Origin: Paratractidigestivibacter sp963649365
Lineage (GTDB): Bacteria > Actinomycetota > Coriobacteriia > Coriobacteriales > Atopobiaceae
Length of the DNA stretch: 14,862 bases
Assembly: GCA_963649365.1 (NCBI GenBank)
Contig: CAVJHQ010000059.1
Location: forward strand, 1-14,862
Direction: 5' to 3'
Both the position numbers and the translations under genes were made by a program. Numbering within the stretch: position 1 is the stretch's first letter; each line of letters starts with the position of its first letter. Shown here piece by piece: positions 6,503 through 13,545 of this stretch. Below the pieces are notes generated by a model, which was not told the DNA's origin, ran no database searches, and was given only the letters and a program-made list of their open reading frames with translations.

Positions 6503-6548
6503 CCCCTCCGAGTTCGGAAGCCTTCCAAACTCGGAGGGGCTCTTCTTG
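6503..6548 (+). terminator. Terminator-like palindrome after the purine permease gene
   Basis: CCCCTCCGAGTTCGGAAG (6503-6520) pairs with CTTCCAAACTCGGAGGGG (6522-6539) at 17 of 18 positions and is followed by CTCTTCTTG. It lies 66 nt after the permease stop. It overlaps the left end of the 129-bp repeat copy 2, so the repeat may have been recruited as a terminator. The T-tract is poor. Confidence 0.55.
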
Positions 6549-6638
6549 CGAACAACAACGGCTTGTCTACCTGCTGATATAGATTCCTCAACCAAAGTTT
6601 GGAAGGCTTCCGAAGTTTGGAAGGCTTCCGAACTCCGG
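6510..6638. repeat. 129-bp interspersed repeat with three GGAAGSCTTCC palindromes, copy 2
   Basis: This is the direct-orientation partner of 4804-4932 at a 1706-bp offset, with exactly equal length and no gaps. The left end GAGTTCGGAAGCC and right end GGCTTCCGAACTC are perfect 13-bp inverted repeats. Paired palindromes lie at 6601-6611 and 6619-6629. It separates the permease gene from the ABC operon and ends 28 bp before a TATACT box. Confidence 0.9.
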
Positions 6639-6665
6639 AGAAGGGCGCCGTGCGGCCCCGGGCAC

Positions 6666-6671
6666 TATACT
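6666..6671 (+). promoter_or_regulatory. Candidate -10 box of the ABC operon
   Basis: TATACT at 6666-6671 lies 78 nt before the ATPase start. No -35 match is present at 17 bp. The nearest palindrome of the 129-bp repeat ends 36 nt upstream, at 6629. Confidence 0.45.
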
Positions 6672-6749
6672 TTGGTCACGCGATGTCGCCGCGGCCGATG
6701 CGTCGCCGCGTCGCGCGACCGTCGCCTGCCCGCCGCGGAAGGAGCCCGC

Positions 6750-7451
6750 ATGCCCTATATCGAGTTCGACGACGTCGTCCGCAGCTACGGCGAGGGCTCG
6801 GCCCAGATCAACGCCCTCGACGGCGCGAGCTTCGTCGTCGAGAAGGGCGAGCTCGCCGTCATCCTCGGCCAGTCCGGCGCCGGCAAGACGACCGCGCTCA
6901 ACATCCTCGGCGGCATGGACCGCGCCACGAGCGGCCGCGTCGTCGTGGGCGGCCGCGACATCAGCGACGCCGGCGAAGACGACCTCGTGCTCTTCCGCCG
7001 CGCGGACGTGGGCTTCGTCTTCCAGTTCTACAACCTCGTGCCCAACCTCACCACGTTGGAGAACGTCGAGCTCGCGGCCCAGATCTGCCCCGACTCGCTC
7101 GACGCCGAGGAGACCCTCGCCAAGGTCGGGCTCGCCGGTCGCCTGAACAACTTCCCGGCCCAGCTCTCCGGCGGCGAGCAGCAGCGCGTCTCTATCGCCC
7201 GCGCCCTGGCAAAGAACCCCAAGCTCCTGCTCTGCGACGAGCCCACGGGCGCCCTCGACTACCAGACCGGCAAGCAGATCCTGCAGCTGCTCCAGGACAC
7301 CTGTCGCCGAGACGGCATCACCGTCGTCATCGTTACCCACAACGCCGCGCTCGCGGACATGGCCGACCGCCTCATCCGCTTCAAGAGCGGCCGCGTGACC
7401 CAGATGAGCGTGAACCCCGATCCCAAGCCCATCGCGCAGATCGAGTGGTAG
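6750..7451 (+). CDS. ABC transporter ATP-binding protein (MacB/LolD/FtsE-type)
   Basis: The 233-aa protein starts MPYIEFDDVVRSYGEGSAQI. AAGGAG (6739-6744) lies 5 nt upstream of the ATG; the open frame extends upstream through the 129-bp repeat but that is not coding. All nucleotide-binding motifs are present: Walker A GQSGAGKT (40-47), Q-loop FQFYNLVP (Q92), signature LSGGEQQ (139-145), Walker B KLLLCDE (158-164) with D-loop GALD, and H-loop VTHN (H197). The FQ.YNLVP.LT and DEPTGALD patterns are typical of the MacB/LolD/FtsE group, which powers FtsX-type permeases through conformational changes and does not form a classical import channel. The permease gene follows after 3 nt, so translation is probably coupled. 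Confidence 0.97.
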   Translation: MPYIEFDDVVRSYGEGSAQINALDGASFVVEKGELAVILGQSGAGKTTALNILGGMDRATSGRVVVGGRDISDAGEDDLVLFRRADVGFVFQFYNLVPNLTTLENVELAAQICPDSLDAEETLAKVGLAGRLNNFPAQLSGGEQQRVSIARALAKNPKLLLCDEPTGALDYQTGKQILQLLQDTCRRDGITVVIVTHNAALADMADRLIRFKSGRVTQMSVNPDPKPIAQIEW

Positions 7452-7454
7452 CCG

Positions 7455-10400
7455 ATGGCGAGAAGGACCTTGAACAGCGCCTTTGCCCTCGGGATCTCCC
7501 GCACCATCCGCGGGAGCCTCAAGCGCTTCGTCGCGCTCGCCACCATCTGCGCCCTCGGCGTGACCATGATCTGCGGCCTCAAGGTGGCCTGCATCGACCT
7601 GCGCGCCTCCGCGGACGCCTTCTTCGACGACCAGGACCTCTTCGACCTGCGCGTTCAGTCCACGCTCGGCATCACGGACGACGACGTCGCGGCGCTCGGG
7701 GCCCTCGACGGCGTCGAGCGCGCGGAGGGCGGCTGGGCCGAGACCTGCTACACCGCCGTCGGCTCCGGTTCCGAGAAGGTCGACGTCAAGGCGCTCTCGC
7801 CCTCCGGCATGAACGAGCCGAGCCTCGTCGAGGGGCATCTGCCCGTGACGGCCGACCAGGTCGCCGTTACCCGCCGCTACCTCAAGGACTCCGGCAAGAA
7901 GATCGGCGACACCGTGACCTTCCACGGCTCGTCGGACGCCGACGACGACGCGACCACGGTCTTCTCTCGCCAGGAGTACACCATCTGCGGCACGGTGCTC
8001 GACCCGACGGACGTCAACGCCGGCGAGGGCACCATGTCCTTCCGCGCGAGCGGCAGCTCGCAGTACGCCTTCTTCCTGCTGCCGGCCGCGGTGAGCACCG
8101 ACGTCTACACCGTCGCCTACGTCAAGGTCGCGGGATCCGAGGACCCGCTCTGTTACTCGGACGCCTACGAGGACCTGGTGGGCGAGGTCAAGCAGCGCGT
8201 CGAGGGCATCGCCTCGGAGCGCGAGGCGGCTCGCGGCCAAGGCCTGCGCGACGACGCCGGCGCGCAGGTCGACGATGCCGAGAAGGACGCGCTCTCGCAG
8301 CTCGCCGACGGCCAGCGGCAGATCGACGACGCCCAGGCGCAGATCGACTCGGGCGCCGCCGAGCTCGCCGACGGGCGTGCCCAGCTCGACTCCCAGGCGA
8401 CGGACGCCGAGCGCCAGCTTGCGGACGCCCAGGCGCAGATCGACTCCGGATTCGCGGAGCTCGCCTCGAACGAGGCGCAGGTCAACGACGGTCTCCGGCA
8501 GATCGCCGACGGGCTCGGCTGCGACGTGGACGGCATCGCCGGGGCCATCGCGGACGCTCGCTCGCAGCTCGACGCGGGCGAGCTCGAGCTGAGCTACCGG
8601 CGAGGCCAGGTCGACGCCTCGGCCCAGCTGCTCGCGTCCCTTCTCGGCGACGAGTGGCCGTCGGACGCCTGGTCGCGCCTGTGCTCGGCCGGCAGCGCCG
8701 AGGAGGCGCAGGCGGCCGCGGCCGAGGTCGACGCGGTCCTCTCGCCGTATGCGCAGCAGGCCGGCGACGCCCTCGACCAGCTCATCGCCTTCGTCGACTC
8801 CGAGGAGTTCCGGGCCATCGCGAAGGCCTACGACGAGCTGCCGGAGGAGACGCGCGCCCAGGTGGACGCCCTTCTTGACCGGCTGCCCGAGCAGGTGGCC
8901 CAGGCGGCGCGCCAGATTCTTGCCGCGAGCGCGGACGCCGATGCGGTCGTGGCGCGGCTCCAGGGCCTGCGCGACCAGCTCTCCCAGCTTTCCGGGCTCG
9001 GCGACGGCATGGCGCAGATCGTGGCGGCGCAGCTGCAGATAAACGCCTCGCGGTCGCAGCTCGACGAGGCGGAGGCCGGCTACCAGCGGCTCGTCTCGGC
9101 AAAGCAGCAGCTCGACGCCGCCCGCTCCCAGCTCGAGGCGGGGCAGGCCGAGCTCGACGCTCAGCGCACGAGCGCCGCCGAGCAGATCGACGCGGCCCGA
9201 AGCCAGCTCGAGTCCGGAGCCGCGGAGCTCGCCGAGGGCCAATCCGAGCTCGATGCCGCGCGCGAGGAGTACGCCCAGCAGCGCGCCGACGCGCTCGCCG
9301 CCATCGCCGACGCCCGCGACCAGGTCTCCGACATCGACGACGCCACCTGGTACGTGCAGGACCGCTCGAGCCTCTCGAGCTACGCCTCCGTCGAGTCCGA
9401 CGCGAGCTCGATCGAGGCCATCGGCACGGTGCTGCCTATCGTGTTCTTCGTGGTGGCGGTGCTTATCAGCCTGACCACGATGACGCGCATGGTGGAGGAG
9501 GAGCGCGGCCTCATCGGCCTGTACAAGGCGCTCGGCTACGGGCGCGGGCGTATCCTCTCCAAGTACGTCGTCTACGCCGGCGCCGCGTGCCTGGTGGGCG
9601 GCGTCGTGGGCAACGTGCTCGGCTTCGTGGTGCTGCCGCTGATCCTCTTCACCATCTTCTCGACCATGTACGCGCTCCCCGCGTTCCTGCTGTGCTTCGA
9701 CGCGGCCTACGCGCTCGTCTCGGTCGCGCTGTTCGCGGTGGGCATCGTCGGCGCGACGGCCTTGACCTGCCGGCGAGAGCTCGCCGAGCAGCCGGCCGCG
9801 CTCATGCGCCCCAAGGCGCCCAAGGCCGGCAGCCGCATTCTGCTCGAGCGCGTGGCGCCCGTTTGGCGGCGCCTCTCGTTCCTGAACAAGGTGACCGCGC
9901 GCAACATCTTCCGCTATAAGCGCCGGTTCCTCATGACCGTCTTCGGCATAGCGGGCTGCACGGCGCTTCTTGTCTGCGGCTTCGGCATCCGGGACTCCGT
10001 CGTGGCGCTTTCCGGCAAGCAGTACGGCGCCTCGGGCGTGACGGCCTACGACCTCATGGTCGTGACCTCGGCCGACGACCTCGAGTCGATGGCGAGCGAC
10101 CTTGACGGGAACGGCCAGGTCACGAGCTTCGTCCCGGTCCGCGTGGACAGCCTGACCGTTGAGTTCGGCGGCACGAAGGAGTCGGTCACGCTCGTGGTCG
10201 TGCCCGACGGCTTTACGCTCGACGGGTACGTGAGCCTGGCCGACGACGCGGGGGAGCCCATCGACCTCGCCTCGGTCGGATGCGCCATAACGAAGAACGC
10301 CGAGCAGGTCATGGGCTTCTCCGTCGGCGACTCGGTCCATGTCCAGGACGCGTCGCTCGCCGAGGCGGACGTGGCCGTCGGCGCCGTGTGCCGCAACTAC

Positions 10401-11006
10401 CTGGGCAACATGCTCTTTATGACGCAGTCGGCCTACGAGCAGGCCTATGGCAAGAAGAGCGGCCTGAACGGGCTTCTTGTCAACCTTGGCGGCACCGACG
10501 AGGAGAAGATCGCGTTCTCCGAGCAGGTCGCAGGCGACGCGCGCACGCTCTCGACCTCCTCGACCGCGAAGATGGTGCGCGACTTCTCGAGCGCCTTCAC
10601 GCTCATAAACACGGTGGTCTACGTGGTCATCGTGCTTGCCGCGGCGCTCGCCTTCACCGTGGTGTTCACGCTGTCGAACACGAACATCTCGGAGCGCGAG
10701 CGCGAGCTCGCCACCATCAAGGTGCTCGGCTTCAAGCGCCCCGAGGTGCACACGTATATAAACAAGGAAACCTTGATCCTTACGGGTCTCGGCGTCGTCG
10801 CGGGCCTTCCCTGCGGATACGCGCTTACCCGCGGCCTCACGTGGATCCTGCGCATGCCGTCGCTCTACTTCGACACGACGGTGGACTGGACGTCCTACGC
10901 CATATCCGCGGCGCTCGCGTTCGCCTTCACGCTCATGGTCAACGCCATGACCAACCGCAGCCTGGACCGCATCGACATGGTCGGCGCGCTCAAGTCCGCC
11001 GAATAG
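7455..11006 (+). CDS. FtsX-type ABC permease with large extracytoplasmic coiled-coil domain
   Basis: The 1183-aa protein starts MARRTLNSAFALGISRTIRG. Topology by eye: first membrane helix about 21-43; extracytoplasmic domain about 45-250; coiled coil about 256-395 rich in Q, D, A and L heptads (DAQAQIDSGAAELADGRAQL); a non-repetitive helical insert about 396-512; a second coiled coil about 515-630; three helices about 658-772; a second FtsX unit with helix about 825-850, an extracytoplasmic domain and three helices about 1049-1172. Two FtsX units in one chain are typical of large Gram-positive permeases of this type. With the ATPase 3 nt upstream it forms a two-gene operon. Related systems act in lipoprotein or peptide handling or in control of cell-wall hydrolases; the substrate here is unknown. 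Within the first coil, 23 bp are identical at 8328-8350 and 8424-8446, a 96-nt (32-residue) internal repeat. Confidence 0.93.
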   Translation: MARRTLNSAFALGISRTIRGSLKRFVALATICALGVTMICGLKVACIDLRASADAFFDDQDLFDLRVQSTLGITDDDVAALGALDGVERAEGGWAETCYTAVGSGSEKVDVKALSPSGMNEPSLVEGHLPVTADQVAVTRRYLKDSGKKIGDTVTFHGSSDADDDATTVFSRQEYTICGTVLDPTDVNAGEGTMSFRASGSSQYAFFLLPAAVSTDVYTVAYVKVAGSEDPLCYSDAYEDLVGEVKQRVEGIASEREAARGQGLRDDAGAQVDDAEKDALSQLADGQRQIDDAQAQIDSGAAELADGRAQLDSQATDAERQLADAQAQIDSGFAELASNEAQVNDGLRQIADGLGCDVDGIAGAIADARSQLDAGELELSYRRGQVDASAQLLASLLGDEWPSDAWSRLCSAGSAEEAQAAAAEVDAVLSPYAQQAGDALDQLIAFVDSEEFRAIAKAYDELPEETRAQVDALLDRLPEQVAQAARQILAASADADAVVARLQGLRDQLSQLSGLGDGMAQIVAAQLQINASRSQLDEAEAGYQRLVSAKQQLDAARSQLEAGQAELDAQRTSAAEQIDAARSQLESGAAELAEGQSELDAAREEYAQQRADALAAIADARDQVSDIDDATWYVQDRSSLSSYASVESDASSIEAIGTVLPIVFFVVAVLISLTTMTRMVEEERGLIGLYKALGYGRGRILSKYVVYAGAACLVGGVVGNVLGFVVLPLILFTIFSTMYALPAFLLCFDAAYALVSVALFAVGIVGATALTCRRELAEQPAALMRPKAPKAGSRILLERVAPVWRRLSFLNKVTARNIFRYKRRFLMTVFGIAGCTALLVCGFGIRDSVVALSGKQYGASGVTAYDLMVVTSADDLESMASDLDGNGQVTSFVPVRVDSLTVEFGGTKESVTLVVVPDGFTLDGYVSLADDAGEPIDLASVGCAITKNAEQVMGFSVGDSVHVQDASLAEADVAVGAVCRNYLGNMLFMTQSAYEQAYGKKSGLNGLLVNLGGTDEEKIAFSEQVAGDARTLSTSSTAKMVRDFSSAFTLINTVVYVVIVLAAALAFTVVFTLSNTNISERERELATIKVLGFKRPEVHTYINKETLILTGLGVVAGLPCGYALTRGLTWILRMPSLYFDTTVDWTSYAISAALAFAFTLMVNAMTNRSLDRIDMVGALKSAE

Positions 11007-11012
11007 GCGGCA

Positions 11013-11106
11013 CGTCCGGCGCCGCCCCCGGTTGGCGCGGGCGGCGCCCCTGCCTGCGCAGCTGCCGGCGCCCCTGCCTGCGCGTCCGGCGCCGCCCCGG
11101 CCTTCT
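11013..11106. repeat. GC-rich direct and inverted repeats after the ABC permease gene
   Basis: CGGCGCCCCTGCCTGCGC occurs at 11042-11059 and again at 11066-11083 (24-bp step). The motif GTCCGGCGCCGCCCC occurs on both sides of the pair. GGCGCCGCCC (11018-11027) pairs perfectly with GGGCGGCGCC (11039-11048). There is no T-tract, so a role as operon terminator is doubtful. I see nothing else in 11007-11163. Confidence 0.7.
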
Positions 11107-11183
11107 CGCCTCGTCTCCTCGCGTGGAGTACTTGCGAATCATCGCCGCGCCTGGGCCGTCGCCTGCGCCGGGCCCTTCTTGCC

Positions 11184-11192
11184 TGCTACAAT
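11184..11192 (+). promoter_or_regulatory. Extended -10 promoter of the ZTP riboswitch-purO-purH unit
   Basis: TGCTACAAT (11184-11192) is an extended -10 element. Transcription would start near 11199, immediately before the first riboswitch stem at 11202. No good -35 is apparent, as often with extended -10 promoters. Confidence 0.65.
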
Positions 11193-11200
11193 TCGGCCTA

Positions 11201-11276
11201 GTGCTGTGACTGACGGATAATCGCGGGCGACCGCGGGGGAGCAGCGCGAACATATTCAGTGCCGACCGTCTGGGCA
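11201..11276 (+). ncRNA. ZTP (pfl) riboswitch aptamer
   Basis: The segment matches the ZTP aptamer piece by piece. P1 is TGCTG (11202-11206) with CAGCG (11242-11246). The conserved strand TGACTGACGG follows. P2 is CGCGG (11222-11226) with CCGCG (11231-11235) around GCGA, then the diagnostic GGGGAG (11236-11241). The 3' domain is GCCGACCGTCTGGGCA (11261-11276), almost the pfl consensus. The pseudoknot also forms: ACGG (11213-11216) pairs with CCGT (11266-11269), a covariant of the usual GGCG/CGCC. The ligand class is ZTP/ZMP (AICAR), a signal of 10-formyl-tetrahydrofolate shortage. It precedes the two genes that use AICAR and FAICAR, as expected. Structure was assigned by eye. Confidence 0.93.
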
Positions 11277-11315
11277 AGCCGTTCTCTGCGCAGGGGTGGC
11301 TTGCCTTCTTTTTTT
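11273..11315 (+). terminator. Riboswitch-controlled intrinsic terminator
   Basis: GGCAAGCC (11273-11280) pairs with GGCTTGCC (11298-11305), with further pairing inside (CTCT/AGGG), followed by TTCTTTTTTT (11306-11315). Its 5' arm overlaps the last aptamer bases GGGCA (11272-11276). Ligand-stabilised P3 should therefore block the terminator and turn purO-purH on. Confidence 0.9.
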
Positions 11316-11364
11316 GGCGGCCGTACCGGCGCGGCGCGCGGTTCCTTACCGAAAGGATGCGCCG

Positions 11365-12003
11365 ATGCAAGACCTGACCGAGCTCCTCCGCGCCAACCCG
11401 TACCCTGGCCGCGGCATCGTGGTGGGCAAGGACGTCGTCTACTACTGGATCATGGGCCGCAGCGCCAACTCGCGCAACCGCGTCTTTGTGCCCACCAACG
11501 ACGGCATCCGTACCCAGGCCCACGACCCCGCGCTGCTCGAGGACCCGAGCCTGATCATTTATCACCCGGTCCGCACCATGGGCAGGAAGCTCGTCGTGAC
11601 CAACGGCGACCAGACCGACACCATCGTCAACGCCGGCAGCTTCCGCGACGGCTGCATGGCCCGCGAGTTCGAGCCCGACGCCCCCAACTTCACCCCGCGC
11701 ATCAGCGCCGTGGTCAACGAGGACGGCTCCTTCGAGATCTCCATCCTCAAGCACCAGGAGAACGGCCGCTGCCAGCGGAACTTCTTCGCCTACGAAGGCG
11801 CCGACGAGGGCGTTGGCTACTTCATCTCCACCTATCAGGGCGACGGCAACCCGCTGCCGACCTTCGCCGGCGAGCCGATCGAGGTCGCGCTGCCCGCCGA
11901 CCCCGACGAGGTCTGGGCCGCCCTCAACGCCGACAACAAGGTCTCCCTCTACGCCAAGCGCGGCGGCGAGGTCACGATCTACAACAAGAACCTCGGCGAC
12001 TAG
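11365..12003 (+). CDS. purO: IMP cyclohydrolase, PurO type
   Basis: The 212-aa protein starts MQDLTELLRANPYPGRGIVV. GAAAGGA (11351-11357) precedes the ATG; the open frame extends to 11296 but crosses the riboswitch terminator. Features of the PurO/IMP_cyclohyd family (an Ntn-hydrolase-like fold first known from methanogens): NPYPGRGIVVGKD (residues 10-22), YYWIMGRSANSRNRVFV (about 25-41), VTNGDQTDTIVNAGSF (about 77-92) and EFEPDAPNFTPRISAVV (about 100-116). It closes the ring of FAICAR to give IMP, the last de novo purine step, in the cytosol. In most bacteria this activity is the N-terminal half of bifunctional PurH; here the transformylase is a separate protein encoded next downstream. Controlled by the ZTP riboswitch. 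Confidence 0.92.
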   Translation: MQDLTELLRANPYPGRGIVVGKDVVYYWIMGRSANSRNRVFVPTNDGIRTQAHDPALLEDPSLIIYHPVRTMGRKLVVTNGDQTDTIVNAGSFRDGCMAREFEPDAPNFTPRISAVVNEDGSFEISILKHQENGRCQRNFFAYEGADEGVGYFISTYQGDGNPLPTFAGEPIEVALPADPDEVWAALNADNKVSLYAKRGGEVTIYNKNLGD

Positions 12004-12019
12004 TCCAAGCTGTGTTGCG

Positions 12020-12142
12020 CCGTGGGACGAGATGAGATTTATTCGTAGGCGCAGTTCCGCATGAGCCGGACGAGACTTAATGTCTCGTCCGTGCGAACAG
12101 GATTGTTTGAGCACTACGAATAAATCTCCTCTTGTCCTGCGG
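12020..12142 (+). ncRNA. Long purO-purH intercistronic RNA hairpin (about 123 nt)
   Basis: 12020-12048 pairs with 12114-12142 over 29 positions with one mismatch (12033/12129). The innermost 15 bp, GAGATTTATTCGTAG with CTACGAATAAATCTC, are perfect. Inside, GTTC-CGCA (12054-12061) pairs with TGCGAAC (12092-12098) around one bulge. A terminal stem CGGACGAGAC/GTCTCGTCCG (12067-12076/12082-12091) has a TTAAT loop. Three outer pairs are G-U in the sense transcript and would be A-C in antisense, so selection appears to act on the purO-purH mRNA. No T-tract follows. It ends 42 nt before the purH start. Confidence 0.8.
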
Positions 12143-12184
12143 GGATACCAGCGCACCCCCTATTTCAACGAAGGGAATCTCCAC

Positions 12185-13363
12185 ATGAACGAGCTCGAGC
12201 TCAAGTACGGCTGCAACCCCAACCAGAAGCCTTCCCGCATCTACATGAAGGACGGCTCCGACCTGCCCGTGACCGTCCTTTCCGGCAAGCCCGGTTACAT
12301 CAACTTCCTGGACGCCCTTAACTCTTGGCAGCTCGTGCGCGAGCTCAAGGAGGCCACGGGCCTGCCCGCCGCCGCGTCCTTCAAGCACGTCTCGCCGGCC
12401 GGCGCCGCCGTGGGCCTGCCCCTCTCCGAGACCGACAAGCAGATCTACTTCGTGCAGGACGAGGGCGAGCTTACCCCGATCGCCTGCGCCTACATCCGCG
12501 CCCGCGGCGCCGACCGCATGAGCTCCTACGGCGACTGGGCCGCGCTCTCCGACGTCTGCGACGAGCGCACCGCCCTCTACATCAAGCACGAGGTCTCCGA
12601 CGGCATTATCGCCCCCGGCTACACCCCCGAGGCCCTCGCGATCCTTTCCGCCAAGAAGGGCGGCAAGTACAACGTCGTGCAGATCGACCCCGACTACGTG
12701 TGCCCGGCCACCGAGACCAAGGACGTCTTCGGCATCAGCTTTGAGCAGGGCCACAACTTCTTCGAGATCAACGATGAGCTGCTCAGCGACGTCGTGACCG
12801 TGAACAAGGACATCCCTGAGGCTGCCCGCCGCGACATGATCGTGAGCCTCATCACCCTGAAGTACACGCAGTCCAACTCGGTCTGCTACGTCAAGGACGG
12901 CCAGGCCATCGGCGTGGGCGCCGGCCAGCAGAGTCGCGTCCACTGCACGCGCCTTGCCGGCAACAAGGCCGACACCTGGTTCCTGCGCCAGCACCCCAAG
13001 GTGCTCGGCCTCAAGTTCGTCGACGGCATCCGCCGCGCCAACCGCGACAACGCCATCGACGTCTACATCTCCGACGAGCACGACGACGTGCTGGCCGAGG
13101 GCGAGTGGCAGAAGTGGTTCGCCGAGAAGCCTGAGGTCCTGACCCGCGAGGAAAAGGCCGCGTGGATCGCCACGCAGACCGGCGTGACCCTGGGCTCCGA
13201 CGCGTTCTTCCCCTTCGGCGACAACGTCGAGCGCGCCCACAAGTCCGGCGTGAGCTACATCGCCCAGCCCGGCGGCTCCGTGCGCGACGACAACGTGATC
13301 GAGACCGCCGACAAGTACAACATGGCCATGGCCTTTACCCACATGAGGCTGTTCCACCACTAA
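12185..13363 (+). CDS. purH: Stand-alone phosphoribosylaminoimidazolecarboxamide (AICAR) formyltransferase
   Basis: The 392-aa protein starts MNELELKYGCNPNQKPSRIY. GAAGGGA (12169-12175) lies 9 nt upstream; an in-frame ATG at 12080 falls inside the intercistronic hairpin and lacks a ribosome-binding site. It corresponds to the C-terminal transformylase half of PurH without the IMP cyclohydrolase domain. Signatures: KYGCNPNQ (7-14); the catalytic Lys-His pair in FKHVSPAGAA (K67, H68); YGDWAALSDVCD; SNSVCYVKDGQAIGVGAGQQ (about 229-248) followed by SRVHCTRLAGNKAD; and the C-terminal FFPFGDNVERA and PGGSVRDD. It transfers the formyl group of 10-formyl-THF to AICAR, giving FAICAR, which PurO closes. 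Both genes lie in one riboswitch-led unit ending at the terminator at 13507. The symbol purH is used for the transformylase part only. Confidence 0.95.
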   Translation: MNELELKYGCNPNQKPSRIYMKDGSDLPVTVLSGKPGYINFLDALNSWQLVRELKEATGLPAAASFKHVSPAGAAVGLPLSETDKQIYFVQDEGELTPIACAYIRARGADRMSSYGDWAALSDVCDERTALYIKHEVSDGIIAPGYTPEALAILSAKKGGKYNVVQIDPDYVCPATETKDVFGISFEQGHNFFEINDELLSDVVTVNKDIPEAARRDMIVSLITLKYTQSNSVCYVKDGQAIGVGAGQQSRVHCTRLAGNKADTWFLRQHPKVLGLKFVDGIRRANRDNAIDVYISDEHDDVLAEGEWQKWFAEKPEVLTREEKAAWIATQTGVTLGSDAFFPFGDNVERAHKSGVSYIAQPGGSVRDDNVIETADKYNMAMAFTHMRLFHH

Positions 13364-13394
13364 AATTTGCGAAAGTCGTGGGCAGTATTGGAAT

Positions 13395-13468
13395 CGGCTG
13401 AGTAGCCGACGCTTCTGAGGGGATAAAACCCCAGTTGGGATGCATTCGAAAGCGACCGCTACTCAGCG
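13395..13468 (+). ncRNA. Structured segment between purH and its terminator
   Basis: Three small hairpins follow the purH stop: CGGCT-GAGT-AGCCG (13395-13408), GGGG-ATAAAA-CCCC (13419-13432) and CGCT-ACTC-AGCG (13457-13468). The loops of the first and third, GAGT and ACTC, are complementary, so they could kiss, or the whole strands could pair (GCTGAGTAGC with GCTACTCAGC). I do not recognise the family. No promoter of its own is visible, so it is probably a 3' UTR structure or processed RNA. Confidence 0.4.
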
Positions 13469-13506
13469 CTTGAAACGCCGGCTGAGGCTGGCCCGCACGT
13501 TAACGA

Positions 13507-13544
13507 GCGCCCGGAGGCCCTTGAATGGGCGTCCGGGCGCTTTT
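13507..13544 (+). terminator. Intrinsic terminator of the purO-purH unit
   Basis: GCGCCCGGA (13507-13515) pairs with TCCGGGCGC (13532-13540), with inner GCCC/GGGC pairs, followed by TTTT (13541-13544) and then TGATCA, the first bases of the second 159-bp repeat. Confidence 0.92.
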
Positions 13545-13545
13545 C

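Noticed and set aside
6588..10751. Very long minus-strand open frame (1387 codons) opposite the ABC operon
   Set aside because: It runs antisense through the ATPase and permease genes, has the Arg/His/Gly/Glu-rich composition expected of a GC-rich shadow frame, no recognisable domain, and would begin inside the permease.
12080..12184. N-terminal extension of purH by 35 codons
   Set aside because: The frame is open from the ATG at 12080, but that ATG lies inside the long hairpin without a ribosome-binding site, and the family homology begins at 12185, which has a good one.
12077..13360. Minus-strand frame of 427 codons opposite purH
   Set aside because: It mirrors the purH frame, is Val/Gly/Asp-rich with no motifs, and the plus-strand product is a clear AICAR formyltransferase.
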